Positions 1 to 8,040 of a stretch of DNA of 11,147 nucleotides are shown piece after piece. A model generated the notes under the pieces. The model saw only the letters and a list, made by a program, of their open reading frames with translations, was not told the origin of the DNA and searched no databases. Origin of the DNA: Deltaproteobacteria bacterium (GTDB taxonomy: Bacteria > Desulfobacterota > Binatia > Binatales > Binataceae); assembly GCA_021799555.1 (NCBI GenBank), contig JAJZAG010000097.1, forward strand, positions 1-11,147, in the 5' to 3' direction. The position numbers and the translations under genes are program-made. The first letter of the stretch is position 1. Each line of letters starts with the position of its first letter.

Positions 1-2891
1 CCGAGACCGAGGGCCAGAGGGAACAGGCCGGCTGCCGTCGCGAGCGTGGTCATCAGGATCGGCCGCATGCGGATTCGCGCCGCGTTCATGAGCGCCTCGG
101 CCGGCGCGATCGCATGCGCGACATCGTATTCTGCGTGGTCTAGAAGCAGAATTCCGTTCTTCGCCGTGATGCCGGCGACCATGATAATCCCCATGAACGA
201 TGAAATGTTGAGCGTGATTCCGGTGAGGAAAAGGCCGGCGAAACTTCCAGCCAAAGACGCGATCGCGGCGACGAGACAGGCGAGCGCCGGCGCGATGCGC
301 CCGAATTCCCAAACCAGGATCAGAAGCATCGCGACGATTCCCGCAATCAGGACCAGTTCGAGTTCGCCGAAGGCCTTTTGCTGCTCCGCATACAGGCCGC
401 CATATTCGAGCGTGACGCCCGGAGGCAGCGCAAACTTTGCCAGCGCGGCCTGCACGCGCGCCATCGCGGTGCCCAAATCAACGCCCTCGAGCCGGGCCGT
501 TACGTGAACAACAGGGCGCAGGCGCTCGCGATTTAGCTCGGTCTTTTCGCCCTTGAAATCGAAATTGGTGATGGTCGAAAGCGGTACGCGTCCGTTTGAT
601 GGCGTTTTGAGGATCACCTCGGACAGCGCACCGAGATCAAGATGAAACTGTCGCGGATAGCGGACGCGCACGCCGACCAGCCGATCGCCCATCCTGATAT
701 AAGTCGCTACGGTTCCCTGGATGATCGCGTGCAGCGCGGTCTGGATATCGGCGGCGTTCAGCCCGTAACGCGCCGCAGTCGATTCGTCGACCAGGATCTC
801 CTGTTCGGGGCTGCTGAGCACAATGCCGTTGAACACGTCCACCAGCCCCGGAATTTTTTGCAACTCGGCTGCAACGAGGCGCGCAGTCGCCTCGATCTGC
901 ACCTGATCGGCGCCAAAGACTTTCACCTCGATCGGCTGCGGTGTGCCCGAAAGGTCGCCGAGCAGGTCCTGCAGCATCTGCGAAAATTCAATTTGCACAC
1001 CCGGCACCGACGCGAGCACGCGCGCGCGCACGGAATTAATCACGTCGTCGATCCCGACGCTGCGATTAGATTTGAGCCGCACCGAGAAGTCACCGGTGTT
1101 GGACTCACTCAACTGAAAACCGAGCTGCGTGCCGGTGCGCCGCGCGAACGCCGCGACCTGCGGTGTCGCGAGGAGAATCTGCTGGATGCGCGCAAGCATC
1201 GCCTGCGTGTCGTGAAGCGTGCTCTGCGGCGGTGTGATGTAATCGAGCACGAACTCGCCTTCGTCGAGTGCGGGCAGATAGTCAGTGCCGACATTTTGAT
1301 AGAGGATTGCGATCGCGCCGATTGCAATCGCCGCAGCCGCGATCGACAGCGCCGGAAACCGTATGAACGGGCGCAGCATCGCGAGGTACCCGTCGCGAAT
1401 CAGGTCGAAGATGCGGCCCGATTCGCGGCTTGCCCGGCGCATCGGCTCGACGATCATCTCGAGCGCGGGCGTAAAGTACAGCGCCAGCGCCAGCGAGATG
1501 GCCAACCCCGCGCCGAGCGTGGCGGCCAGCGAGCGGAAGAACACGCCGGTCACGCCGCTTAGAAATACCAACGGGGCGAACACGACGATTACCGTCATCG
1601 TCGAGGCGACCAGCGCGCGCGATAATTCGCCGAGCGCGGCGGGAACCGCGTCGGCGGTCGATCGGCCGGAAGACCGAGCGCGATGAATGGCCTCGATCAT
1701 CACGATCGCGTCATCGATAAACAACCCGATTCCGGCGGCCAGCCCGCCGAGCGTCATCATGTTGAAGGTGAGATTCGCACCCTTCATCACGACGAACGTC
1801 ATCGCAAGCGTGCACGGCACGACGATCGCCGCTACGACCGCACTCGCGAAACTGCGCGTGAACGCAAGCACCACCAGGACCGCAAGTGTCAGTCCGAGAA
1901 CGATCGCGTCGCGCACACTCAGGAACGACTCGGTAACGAGCGCCGACTGATCGTAGGAATACGAGAAAGTGACATCCGGATAGCGGCCGCGCAGCGTCGC
2001 GACGATCGCGCGCGTTTCGGCCGCGATCGCCACCGTGTTGCCCGAGGGCTGTCGCGAGATTCCAACCAGCACCGCAGGTCCGTGCTCGGATGCCGTGCGG
2101 ACGTAATCCTCGCGAATTCCAAGCTCGACGGTTCCCACGTCGCTGACCCGGACCGGAGCGCCGTTGTCGCTTGCCACCGGTAGTGCGGCCAACTCGGCTG
2201 CCCGGCGCACATCGGTCGTCACCACCGTCAGCAGCATCCGATGCGAATCGAGCACGCGGCCCGCTGACGCGACAATATTGGCTTTGGCGAGGCCGGCGAC
2301 GATCTCCGGCGGAGACAGGTTATGTTCGAGCATTCGCGCGGGATCAAGCCGCACCACGAATTCGCGGTACTTCGCGCCCACCACCTCGACTCTGTACACA
2401 CCGGCGATTCGATGAAAACTCGGGACGACGTCGTAGAGCGCAATATCCGTCAAGTCGGCAAGGCTGCGAGCCTGCGAGCTCATGCTCACGTCGATAATCG
2501 GAAAAGTTCCGCTGGTCAGCAGCCGCGTCGCTATATCGGTGCCCTTCGGCAAGCGCACGCGCACGTCGCTGATCGCCGCGTTCAGGAGCTGATAAGAAGT
2601 CATCGGATTCGCCGAAGACGAGAAAGTGACGTCGATCTCCGAGCTGCCGCGGGTGGTCGTCGAACGCACCAGGCTTACACCGACGACGCCGTAGGCCGCC
2701 TCTTCGATCGGCCGCGTAACGCTGACCAGCATCTGCGCGGCGGGAAGGTCTCCGCTGTCGGCAAGGATTATCGCGCGATCGAAGGTGATCTCGGGAAATA
2801 CCGAGCTCGGAATCGAAAAGGCCAGGATCACGCCGAGCGCGCTCAGCGCCAACACCGACAACACCGCCAAACTCGAACTTGCGCGCCGCAT
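1..2891 (-). CDS. RND-family efflux permease, inner-membrane pump (3' end outside window)
   Basis: This is the proton-driven inner-membrane pump of a tripartite exporter. The minus-strand frame is open from the ATG at 2891 to the window edge, about 963 codons. The last visible residues match the eleventh transmembrane segment of RND pumps (ILMTTLATAAGLFPLALGLG), so only some 60 C-terminal residues are missing from a usual length near 1030. I read the whole frame and found no stop or frameshift. TM1 starts at residue 8 or so and is followed by a porter domain. TM4 carries paired acidic residues D393 and D394 in GLFIDDAIVMIE, and TM10 carries K911 in GITAKNGILLLD; these correspond to the proton-relay residues of HAE-type pumps (AcrB D407/D408/K940). 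Other stretches (YLPALDEGEF near the second porter half, and DDAIVMIE) look more like heavy-metal (CusA/CzcA) pumps. The gene starts 2 nt after the adaptor stop. The family is certain; the substrate is unknown. Confidence 0.95.
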   Translation of the reverse strand, partial: MRRASSSLAVLSVLALSALGVILAFSIPSSVFPEITFDRAIILADSGDLPAAQMLVSVTRPIEEAAYGVVGVSLVRSTTTRGSSEIDVTFSSSANPMTSYQLLNAAISDVRVRLPKGTDIATRLLTSGTFPIIDVSMSSQARSLADLTDIALYDVVPSFHRIAGVYRVEVVGAKYREFVVRLDPARMLEHNLSPPEIVAGLAKANIVASAGRVLDSHRMLLTVVTTDVRRAAELAALPVASDNGAPVRVSDVGTVELGIREDYVRTASEHGPAVLVGISRQPSGNTVAIAAETRAIVATLRGRYPDVTFSYSYDQSALVTESFLSVRDAIVLGLTLAVLVVLAFTRSFASAVVAAIVVPCTLAMTFVVMKGANLTFNMMTLGGLAAGIGLFIDDAIVMIEAIHRARSSGRSTADAVPAALGELSRALVASTMTVIVVFAPLVFLSGVTGVFFRSLAATLGAGLAISLALALYFTPALEMIVEPMRRASRESGRIFDLIRDGYLAMLRPFIRFPALSIAAAAIAIGAIAILYQNVGTDYLPALDEGEFVLDYITPPQSTLHDTQAMLARIQQILLATPQVAAFARRTGTQLGFQLSESNTGDFSVRLKSNRSVGIDDVINSVRARVLASVPGVQIEFSQMLQDLLGDLSGTPQPIEVKVFGADQVQIEATARLVAAELQKIPGLVDVFNGIVLSSPEQEILVDESTAARYGLNAADIQTALHAIIQGTVATYIRMGDRLVGVRVRYPRQFHLDLGALSEVILKTPSNGRVPLSTITNFDFKGEKTELNRERLRPVVHVTARLEGVDLGTAMARVQAALAKFALPPGVTLEYGGLYAEQQKAFGELELVLIAGIVAMLLILVWEFGRIAPALACLVAAIASLAGSFAGLFLTGITLNISSFMGIIMVAGITAKNGILLLDHAEYDVAHAIAPAEALMNAARIRMRPILMTTLATAAGLFPLALGL

Positions 2892-2893
2892 CG

Positions 2894-3898
2894 CTATGCG
2901 CCTCCGACCTTGACGCGCAGCCCGTCAGACAGCGCGTAGCCGCCCGAAGTAATCACCTGCTCGCCCGGCTTGATTCCGATCGTGACTTGCACGCGACCGT
3001 TCTGCCGGATCCCGATCGCGACTTCGACGCGATGCGCGCGGCCGTCGGCGCCAGCCACGAAGACGTGATAGCGATTTGCACCCGCATCCTGGAAGAGCGC
3101 GCTCTCGGGAATCACGATTGCGCCGGGAACCTCGGCGACGGTGATCCGCACGACGACGGGCGCGGCGGTTTCGTGAATCGCCTGATCACCGGCAAAATCA
3201 ATCCGCACCGGCGCGGTAGCGCTGGCGGGATCGAAGACCGGAAAGATCGCGGCGACGCGCGCCGGAAACTCGGCGCCTGGCCATAGTGGAGAACTCACGG
3301 TCGCCGGCATTCCAGGACGCAAAAGATGCACCACGCCGATCGGCACTGCTGCGTTCACATAGATGCTCGCCGGGTCGATTAGCTCGGCGATCGTATCGAG
3401 GTTGCTGACGATTTGTCCGCTGACCACCGGCGGCTTTGCGACCACGCCCGATTCCGGCGCGACGATCGGAATTCCCGGTCCCCGATCGTAGCGCGCGACC
3501 GACTTGGCCAATGCCGCGGCGTCCTTTGTGTCGAGTCGCTTTGCGACTTCGAGTCCCGCGCGCGCGGCCTCTATCTCGCGATTAACTACGTGCGCGATAA
3601 CCTGACCCTTGCGGACATAGTCGCCGTTTTGAATATGGATTCCGACGACTCTGCCGTTGGCCGGCGAACGAATCGAAATCGGCGACAGCGCGACCGTCGT
3701 ACCCATTACGGTGACCACCTTGCGCATCGGCACGATTTCCGCGCGCGCAGCGGTCACGAGCAGAGTCGGAACCGGTGCCACGGCGCTGCTGCCCTCGCCG
3801 CCCGAGCTACCGCGGTTGCATCCCACCGCGGCGAGCATCGCGACAGTCAAAAGCGTCGCGAGCGCGCCGGAGGCGGCTTTGCCAACGGACGTCGTCAT
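2894..3898 (-). CDS. RND efflux periplasmic adaptor (membrane fusion protein), lipoprotein
   Basis: This is the HlyD/AcrA-type adaptor that joins the RND pump to the outer-membrane channel in the periplasm. It has 334 residues. A hydrophobic N-terminus ends in LAAVGC, with Cys27 as the likely lipidated residue; alanine at -3 makes the lipobox slightly unusual. Two biotinyl-lipoyl half motifs follow, at about 76-105 (ANGRVVGIHIQNGDYVRKGQ) and 143-175 (VAPESGVVAKPPVVSGQIVS). They are separated by only some 35 residues, so the alpha-hairpin is far shorter than in AcrA. A beta-barrel domain (about 180-255) and a membrane-proximal domain to the C-terminus complete the protein. The ATG at 3898 overlaps the stop of the channel gene in an ATGA, which points to translational coupling. 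The stop is 2 nt before the permease start. There are no Met-rich or His-rich metal-binding stretches of the CusB kind, which argues mildly against a copper or silver system. Confidence 0.93.
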   Translation of the reverse strand: MTTSVGKAASGALATLLTVAMLAAVGCNRGSSGGEGSSAVAPVPTLLVTAARAEIVPMRKVVTVMGTTVALSPISIRSPANGRVVGIHIQNGDYVRKGQVIAHVVNREIEAARAGLEVAKRLDTKDAAALAKSVARYDRGPGIPIVAPESGVVAKPPVVSGQIVSNLDTIAELIDPASIYVNAAVPIGVVHLLRPGMPATVSSPLWPGAEFPARVAAIFPVFDPASATAPVRIDFAGDQAIHETAAPVVVRITVAEVPGAIVIPESALFQDAGANRYHVFVAGADGRAHRVEVAIGIRQNGRVQVTIGIKPGEQVITSGGYALSDGLRVKVGGA

Positions 3899-5154
3899 TG
3901 CACCCGCCCTGCCAGTAGCAAAGCTTCCGCCACCGCTTCGCGCGCGCCGTACTCATAGGCGAAGCGTTGCAGCCGAAGTTGCTCGGACTGTTGGTAAGCA
4001 TCGAGCACCTCGAGGACGGTCGCGCCGCCGCCACCCAAAAAGCGCGTCCACGTGAGCGCGAACGCGTCATCGGCGGTGGGTTCCGCGCGCTCGAGAATCT
4101 TTAGCTGATCGGTCGCCTGCTGGTAGCGAAGAACCGCATCCTTGATGCGCCGCTCGAGCAGGAACTTCGTCTGGCGCAACTGCGCCTGGGCGGTCTGCAC
4201 TTTGGCGCGAGCCTGATCGATATGAGCATGGATCAGCCCGCCCTCGAACACCGGCATCGAGAGCACCCCGTCGTACGATGCGCCGTAGTTGCGGTCAACG
4301 GTGGCGGGTGGATTGACGCCAAGAAAACCGGTGGTCAAGGCGAGCTGGAAGGTTGGCAGCCGCTCGGCGCGCGCCGCGCGCACCTGCATCGAGGCCGCCG
4401 AGATCGCCCGCTTCGCCACTTGGATCGGCGGACTCTGCGCGATATCGGCAGCGGGAGTAGGCGGAATGCCCTCGATATCGGCTACCTCGATATCGGTTGC
4501 GTCGAAATTGCCGATTAGCGACCCCAGATTGGCGCTGGCGCGCCGCACGCTGCCCTGCGCGCCTGAAACCGCAAGCTCGGTCGCGTCGCGCGCGCTGCGA
4601 ATCTTGAGCACGTCGTTTTCGATCGCGCGGCCCGTCTTGAGCAACTCTTCGACCGTCGCAACATAACGATTAAGCCGATCAAGGCTGACGCTGAGTTCAC
4701 GCTCGGTCGCGCGGGCACGCACCAGATCGAAGTACGCGCCCCGCGTGTCGAACGCGATTTGCGCGCGCGCTGCCGCTACGCCGAGCGTCGCCGCTTCGTT
4801 GACGTAACGCGCAGAGCGATAAAGCGCCGCCCGCCGTCCCCAGTCGAACGCGGTGTAATTGAGCGCAAGCAGCGCGCTCGAAAGCCCGCGATTCGTGATC
4901 ACCTCGTTGTAGCCCGGGGCCTGGTAATATTCGGTTCCGGCGGTGATGCTCGGGAACAGCGGTGCGCGCTGCTCACGTGCTCGAGCGTCGGTCTGCGCGC
5001 TCGTACCCGATGCCATCGCGACGGAGGGTGCGAACTTTAGCGCGCGATCGATTGCCTCCTTAAGCGTGAGCGGCGCCGCCGAGGCCGTGCCGCCAATCAA
5101 CAGCATGATCAGGGCGCCAGCTAACGCGCGGATACGATAACGGAGATGTATCAT
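3895..5154 (-). CDS. TolC-family outer-membrane efflux channel
   Basis: This is the outer-membrane channel of the tripartite exporter. From the chosen ATG at 5154 it has 419 residues and opens with a good signal peptide: basic n-region MIHLRYRIR, hydrophobic core, and a likely cut after TASA. An in-frame ATG six codons upstream (5172) would add an acidic residue ahead of the n-region and has no visible ribosome site. The 5154 start has GAGG, but only 2 nt away, so the start remains uncertain. The mature part begins APLTLKEAIDRAL, the usual opening of TolC/OEP proteins, and shows two repeats of long Ala/Arg/Gln-rich amphipathic helices (for example AKVQTAQAQLRQTK) around beta-strand segments (TAFDWGRRAAL, MPVFEGGLIHAHI). 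No Cys follows the signal, so it is not lipid-anchored like the OprM or NodT group. It lies 49 nt (or 31 nt) after the kinase stop and overlaps the adaptor start by 4 nt. Confidence 0.92.
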   Translation of the reverse strand: MIHLRYRIRALAGALIMLLIGGTASAAPLTLKEAIDRALKFAPSVAMASGTSAQTDARAREQRAPLFPSITAGTEYYQAPGYNEVITNRGLSSALLALNYTAFDWGRRAALYRSARYVNEAATLGVAAARAQIAFDTRGAYFDLVRARATERELSVSLDRLNRYVATVEELLKTGRAIENDVLKIRSARDATELAVSGAQGSVRRASANLGSLIGNFDATDIEVADIEGIPPTPAADIAQSPPIQVAKRAISAASMQVRAARAERLPTFQLALTTGFLGVNPPATVDRNYGASYDGVLSMPVFEGGLIHAHIDQARAKVQTAQAQLRQTKFLLERRIKDAVLRYQQATDQLKILERAEPTADDAFALTWTRFLGGGGATVLEVLDAYQQSEQLRLQRFAYEYGAREAVAEALLLAGRVQ

Positions 5155-5203
5155 GACCTCGAAAAATAACATCGAGGCCGCGCGCGAGCCTAGTTAATAA
5201 ATC

Positions 5204-6607
5204 TTAAGCAATGCGCTCCGCATCGGTGAGTTGCGCACTCTCAGCAGGTTGCAGCGCGCGAGTCCCGCGCAGCGGCAGCTTGACCACGAATACCGTGCCG
5301 CCGCCGGGCCGATTCGCCGCCGCGATTTGCCCACCGTGATAGCGCGCGATCTCGCGGCACAAGCTGAGTCCCAGTCCGCTGCCTTCACCGCCCGCGTGCG
5401 CGCCGCGAAAAAACCGCTCGAAAATCAACGGCAGCTCCTGCGGCGCCACGCCTGGACCCGTGTCGGCGACGCGCAGAATCGCGCGCCCGCCGGCACTGCT
5501 AAGCCCAACCTCGATCTTTCCACCGGGTGGCGTGAATTTGAGCGCATTGTCGATCAGGTTGATTACGAGGCGGCGCAGATGCGCCGCGCTGCCTTCAATT
5601 ATCGCCGAGGTGAGTTCGACCGTGCGCAAATCGATATTTTTGGCCGCCGCCAGTGACTCGACAGTCGTCGTGACTTCCGCAACGAGTGCGCGCAGATCGA
5701 CTGGCTTGCGCTCGATCGCGACTTCGCCGTTGAGCCGCGTGAGCATCAAGAGTTCTTCGGCTATCTTGCACAGACTTACCACCTCGCGATGGGCGCTTTC
5801 GAGCGCGGCGCGGTTTTCTTCGCTCGAGCGCTCGCGTGCCAGCGCCACATCAAGACCGGTACGCAGCACCGCCAGCGGGGTGCGCAATTCATGCGCGGCG
5901 TCCGAAGCGAAACGCCGCTCGACCGCCGACGCACTCTCGAGCCGATCGAGCAGCGCATTGATCACGTCGGTCAGCCGTCCGATCTCGTCATACGCCTCCG
6001 GAGCCGGCAGGCGCCGATGCAGGTCGTGCGGCTGGATGGCGGCCAACGACGCGCCAAGCGACGCGACCGGCGCCAGTGCGCGTCCCGCGAGCAGGTATCC
6101 GCCCGCCACGCAAAGGATCAGCAGGATCGGGATGACAATCATCAGCGCGTCGCGCAACCGATCGATCGATTGAACAACTGGAGTCAAATCCGCTCCGTCC
6201 ATGAGCGTCGCGTCCTCGCCCAGAAAAGTCAGCGGTTTTATCGCGAAGGCGAACTCGCGCTGTTTCGTCCATTGGATCCCGCGGATTTGATTTGAAAGCG
6301 GAATGTTGGGCAGCTCGATCTTCTGGCTGCCGAAGTCCTCTATAAGCTTACCGCCGGTCATCACGACGACGCGGCGGCGCGGACCCAGATCGCGCTCAAG
6401 ACTGAGGCCGCGCAGCAGTGCCTCAGCGCGCGGGCGGTCGGCGAAGGACAGTTCCCTCGCGCTGGTATCTGCTTCCTCGAGCAGAGCTGCGCTGATCGCA
6501 CCGTACTGCTCGCGTTCGAAGAGCTTGAACGCCGCGATCGCCGCGATCAGCAGAATCGCGCCCAGCACGAGCGCCCAATAGATCGTGAGCCGGAGCCGGA
6601 TGCTCAT
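5204..6607 (-). CDS. Two-component sensor histidine kinase (HAMP, HisKA, HATPase)
   Basis: This is a membrane sensor kinase that autophosphorylates on histidine and passes the phosphate to the regulator encoded just upstream. I start it at the ATG at 6607 (467 residues; MSIRLRLTIYW then a membrane helix). The frame is open further upstream, but that would overlap the regulator by well over 100 nt and put a charged tail before TM1. Layout: TM1 about 8-28, a periplasmic sensor region about 30-154, TM2 about 155-174, HAMP about 175-228, HisKA with H239 in the H-box SDAAHELRTPLA, and HATPase_c with N354 in NLIDNALKF (N-box), D382 in VADTGPG (G1) and GSGLGLSL (G2). All catalytic elements are present. 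The sensor region is a plain 120-odd residues with no recognised ligand fold and no His/Cys cluster, so the signal is unknown. The start lies 26 nt after the regulator stop. The organisation resembles CusS/QseC-type kinases. Confidence 0.94.
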   Translation of the reverse strand: MSIRLRLTIYWALVLGAILLIAAIAAFKLFEREQYGAISAALLEEADTSARELSFADRPRAEALLRGLSLERDLGPRRRVVVMTGGKLIEDFGSQKIELPNIPLSNQIRGIQWTKQREFAFAIKPLTFLGEDATLMDGADLTPVVQSIDRLRDALMIVIPILLILCVAGGYLLAGRALAPVASLGASLAAIQPHDLHRRLPAPEAYDEIGRLTDVINALLDRLESASAVERRFASDAAHELRTPLAVLRTGLDVALARERSSEENRAALESAHREVVSLCKIAEELLMLTRLNGEVAIERKPVDLRALVAEVTTTVESLAAAKNIDLRTVELTSAIIEGSAAHLRRLVINLIDNALKFTPPGGKIEVGLSSAGGRAILRVADTGPGVAPQELPLIFERFFRGAHAGGEGSGLGLSLCREIARYHGGQIAAANRPGGGTVFVVKLPLRGTRALQPAESAQLTDAERIA

Positions 6608-6633
6608 CGCGCCGCTAACCCGCCCGCGGTCGA

Positions 6634-7317
6634 TTACTCCGCGCGCATCATATAGCCGACGCCGCGGACTGTCGCGATCATCGAATTCTTCGGATCGGTG
6701 TCGATTTTCTGGCGCAGCCGGTTGACGAACACCTCTATTAGATTGGTGAAAACGTTGTAATCGGAGTCCCACACCGACTCCGCGATCATGTCGCGCGTCA
6801 CGGTCTCGCCGGTGCGCCGCATCAGCAATTCGAGCAGCATCGCTTCCTTCGGCGACAGCGCGATCGCTTTGCCCGCGCGCCGCGCGCGGCGCTTGACCGT
6901 GTCGAATTCGAGATCGCCGACCTTGAGGATCGGCGGCGTCTGGGCCGCGGGCCGCCGCCGCGAGAGCGCGTGAATCCGCGCCAGCAGCTCCGCAAACGCG
7001 AACGGCTTTACAAGGTAATCGTCACCGCCGCTGTCGAGTCCGATCACGCGATCTTCAACCGAGCTGCGTGCGGTAAGAAACAGCACCGGAGTTACGTCGG
7101 CTCGGGCGCGGCGCTCCCGCAAAAAATCCACGCCACTCTTCCCCGGCAACCCGATATCCAGCACCATCAGGTCATAGGTTTTACGCGCCAGGATTTGCTC
7201 GGCTTCCTCAGCGGATTTGACCCAGTCCAGCGCAATACCTTCCTCGGTCAGACCCTGACGCAGATTTCCCGCAAGGCGTTCTTCGTCTTCGACCAGCAGA
7301 AGGCGCAGGGGCTGCAT
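6634..7317 (-). CDS. OmpR-family response regulator (REC + winged-helix DNA binding)
   Basis: This is a transcription factor paired with the kinase encoded 26 nt downstream. From the ATG at 7317 it has 227 residues, normal for OmpR/PhoB regulators, starting MQPLRLLLVEDEE. A GTG at 7335 in frame would add six residues; I prefer the ATG because family members begin only a few residues before the first beta strand and a G-run lies just upstream. The receiver domain has the acidic pair in VEDEE, the phospho-acceptor Asp54 in LMVLDIGLPG, Thr82 in LFLTAR and Lys104 in YLVKPF. The C-terminal winged helix (about 130-227) shows LSPKEAMLLELLMRR and the recognition-helix and wing region NLIEVFVNRLRQKI and TVRGVGYMM. 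It is the first gene of the efflux operon and so likely controls the operon, including itself. An exact direct repeat lies about 25-45 nt ahead of the start. Confidence 0.95.
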   Translation of the reverse strand: MQPLRLLLVEDEERLAGNLRQGLTEEGIALDWVKSAEEAEQILARKTYDLMVLDIGLPGKSGVDFLRERRARADVTPVLFLTARSSVEDRVIGLDSGGDDYLVKPFAFAELLARIHALSRRRPAAQTPPILKVGDLEFDTVKRRARRAGKAIALSPKEAMLLELLMRRTGETVTRDMIAESVWDSDYNVFTNLIEVFVNRLRQKIDTDPKNSMIATVRGVGYMMRAE

Positions 7318-7342
7318 ACCCCCCGATGCTGCCACGGGCGCG

Positions 7343-7363
7343 CGGTCAATTAAAGCCGGTCAA
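7343..7363 (-). promoter_or_regulatory. Direct repeat TTGACCG-N7-TTGACCG, candidate regulator binding site
   Basis: On the minus strand two exact copies of TTGACCG (7363-7357 and 7349-7343) are separated by 7 nt, a 14-bp period. They lie 25-46 nt ahead of the response-regulator ATG. OmpR-family regulators usually bind pairs of short direct repeats, so this could be the autoregulatory site of the efflux operon. A -10-like TTTAAT (7354-7349) sits between and partly over the copies, without a convincing -35. This is inference from position and symmetry only. Confidence 0.35.
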
Positions 7364-7391
7364 AAGATGCGATTTCGGCCGTTGCCGAATC
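7362..7391 (-). terminator. Hairpin after the membrane-protein gene, possible weak terminator
   Basis: Read on the minus strand, GATTCGGC (7391-7384), loop AACG and GCCGAAATC (7379-7371) form an 8-bp stem with one bulged base, starting inside the stop codon of the membrane-protein gene. A short run of four T follows five bases later (ending at 7362). The tract is short for an intrinsic terminator, so it may only attenuate read-through into the response-regulator operon. Confidence 0.35.
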
Positions 7392-8040
7392 AGATAAACA
7401 GGCACAGAAGTCCGGCGGCGACCAGAGCTAAGGCCCACACCGTATCGAGGTTTATCCATGCGCTGCGCAAGATCGCGAGCCCGAGCTTTTCGTACACCAG
7501 AATCGCGATCGCACCCATCATCGCGAGCATCGCGCCGGTATGAAGGATCACCACGGCGGCGGCTTTGAGCACCGGATCGCCCCGCGACGCCATCGCGAAG
7601 CCGTGATGATGCATCCCCGGCATCGCGGTGGGCGCGTTCATACCGAGCAGGATCGGAAACAGCATCAGTCCTGCGCCGTGCGCCGACGCCATCAGGAACG
7701 ACCACAGCGTCAACTCGCCGAAGTTCACCCGCATCGCGACCCAGCGCGGATGCGCCCGCGGCCACAGGAAGCGGAACAGTCCGAACACAATCAGTGTGCC
7801 CGCGCCTGCGGGACGCAGAATCGCGAACGGGAAGGAGGACTGGAGGATCGCGATCGCGGCGACGACCGTGGCGATCGAAACCAGATGACCGATCGCGATC
7901 GGAAACAACGCCGCGATTACCTTGGCCCGCTTACGCTCCTGAAGTCCCAGCGCGACCGCGAACAGCCAACCCATCGACGGGTCGATTCCGTGATAAGCAC
8001 CGAGTGCGGCCACAGCCAGCCACGGCCAAGCGGCGCTCAC
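7390..8040 (-). CDS. Six-helix membrane protein with intramembrane histidines and Met/His loop
   Basis: This is a polytopic inner-membrane protein of 216 residues whose exact family I cannot name. Six hydrophobic helices lie at about 5-30, 40-66, 72-93, 109-135, 156-182 and 192-215. Four helices each carry one histidine in a small-residue setting: H17 (AYHGID, with D20), H52 (IGHLVS), H121 (SAHGAG) and H167 (LHTGA). The loop before helix 5 holds MPGMHHHGFAM (H144-H146). This pattern recalls metal and small-molecule transporters of the NicO/HupE/UreH-TauE kind, where a HxxxD-like motif in helix 1 is typical, but it is a likeness and not a domain match. The GTG start at 8040 overlaps the stop of the SBP56 gene in a GTGA, so the two are probably translated together. 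A role in supplying a metal to, or moving a substrate or product for, the SBP56 protein is inference. The alternative is an unrelated conserved membrane protein. Confidence 0.82.
   Translation of the reverse strand: MSAAWPWLAVAALGAYHGIDPSMGWLFAVALGLQERKRAKVIAALFPIAIGHLVSIATVVAAIAILQSSFPFAILRPAGAGTLIVFGLFRFLWPRAHPRWVAMRVNFGELTLWSFLMASAHGAGLMLFPILLGMNAPTAMPGMHHHGFAMASRGDPVLKAAAVVILHTGAMLAMMGAIAILVYEKLGLAILRSAWINLDTVWALALVAAGLLCLFI

Noticed and set aside
642..1562. A long plus-strand open frame (306 codons) opposite the RND permease
   Set aside because: Its translation is dominated by Arg, His, Asp and Gln without any recognisable fold, and it is antisense to a clearly conserved pump sequence. 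It is a by-product of high GC content.
2322..2939. A plus-strand open frame (205 codons) opposite the permease N-terminus
   Set aside because: It shows the same low-complexity Arg/His composition, no homology, and lies opposite the conserved RND porter domain.
6608..6772. A 55-codon N-terminal extension of the sensor kinase
   Set aside because: It would overlap the response-regulator gene by about 139 nt and place a long Arg-rich tail before TM1; the ATG at 6607 fits the family start.
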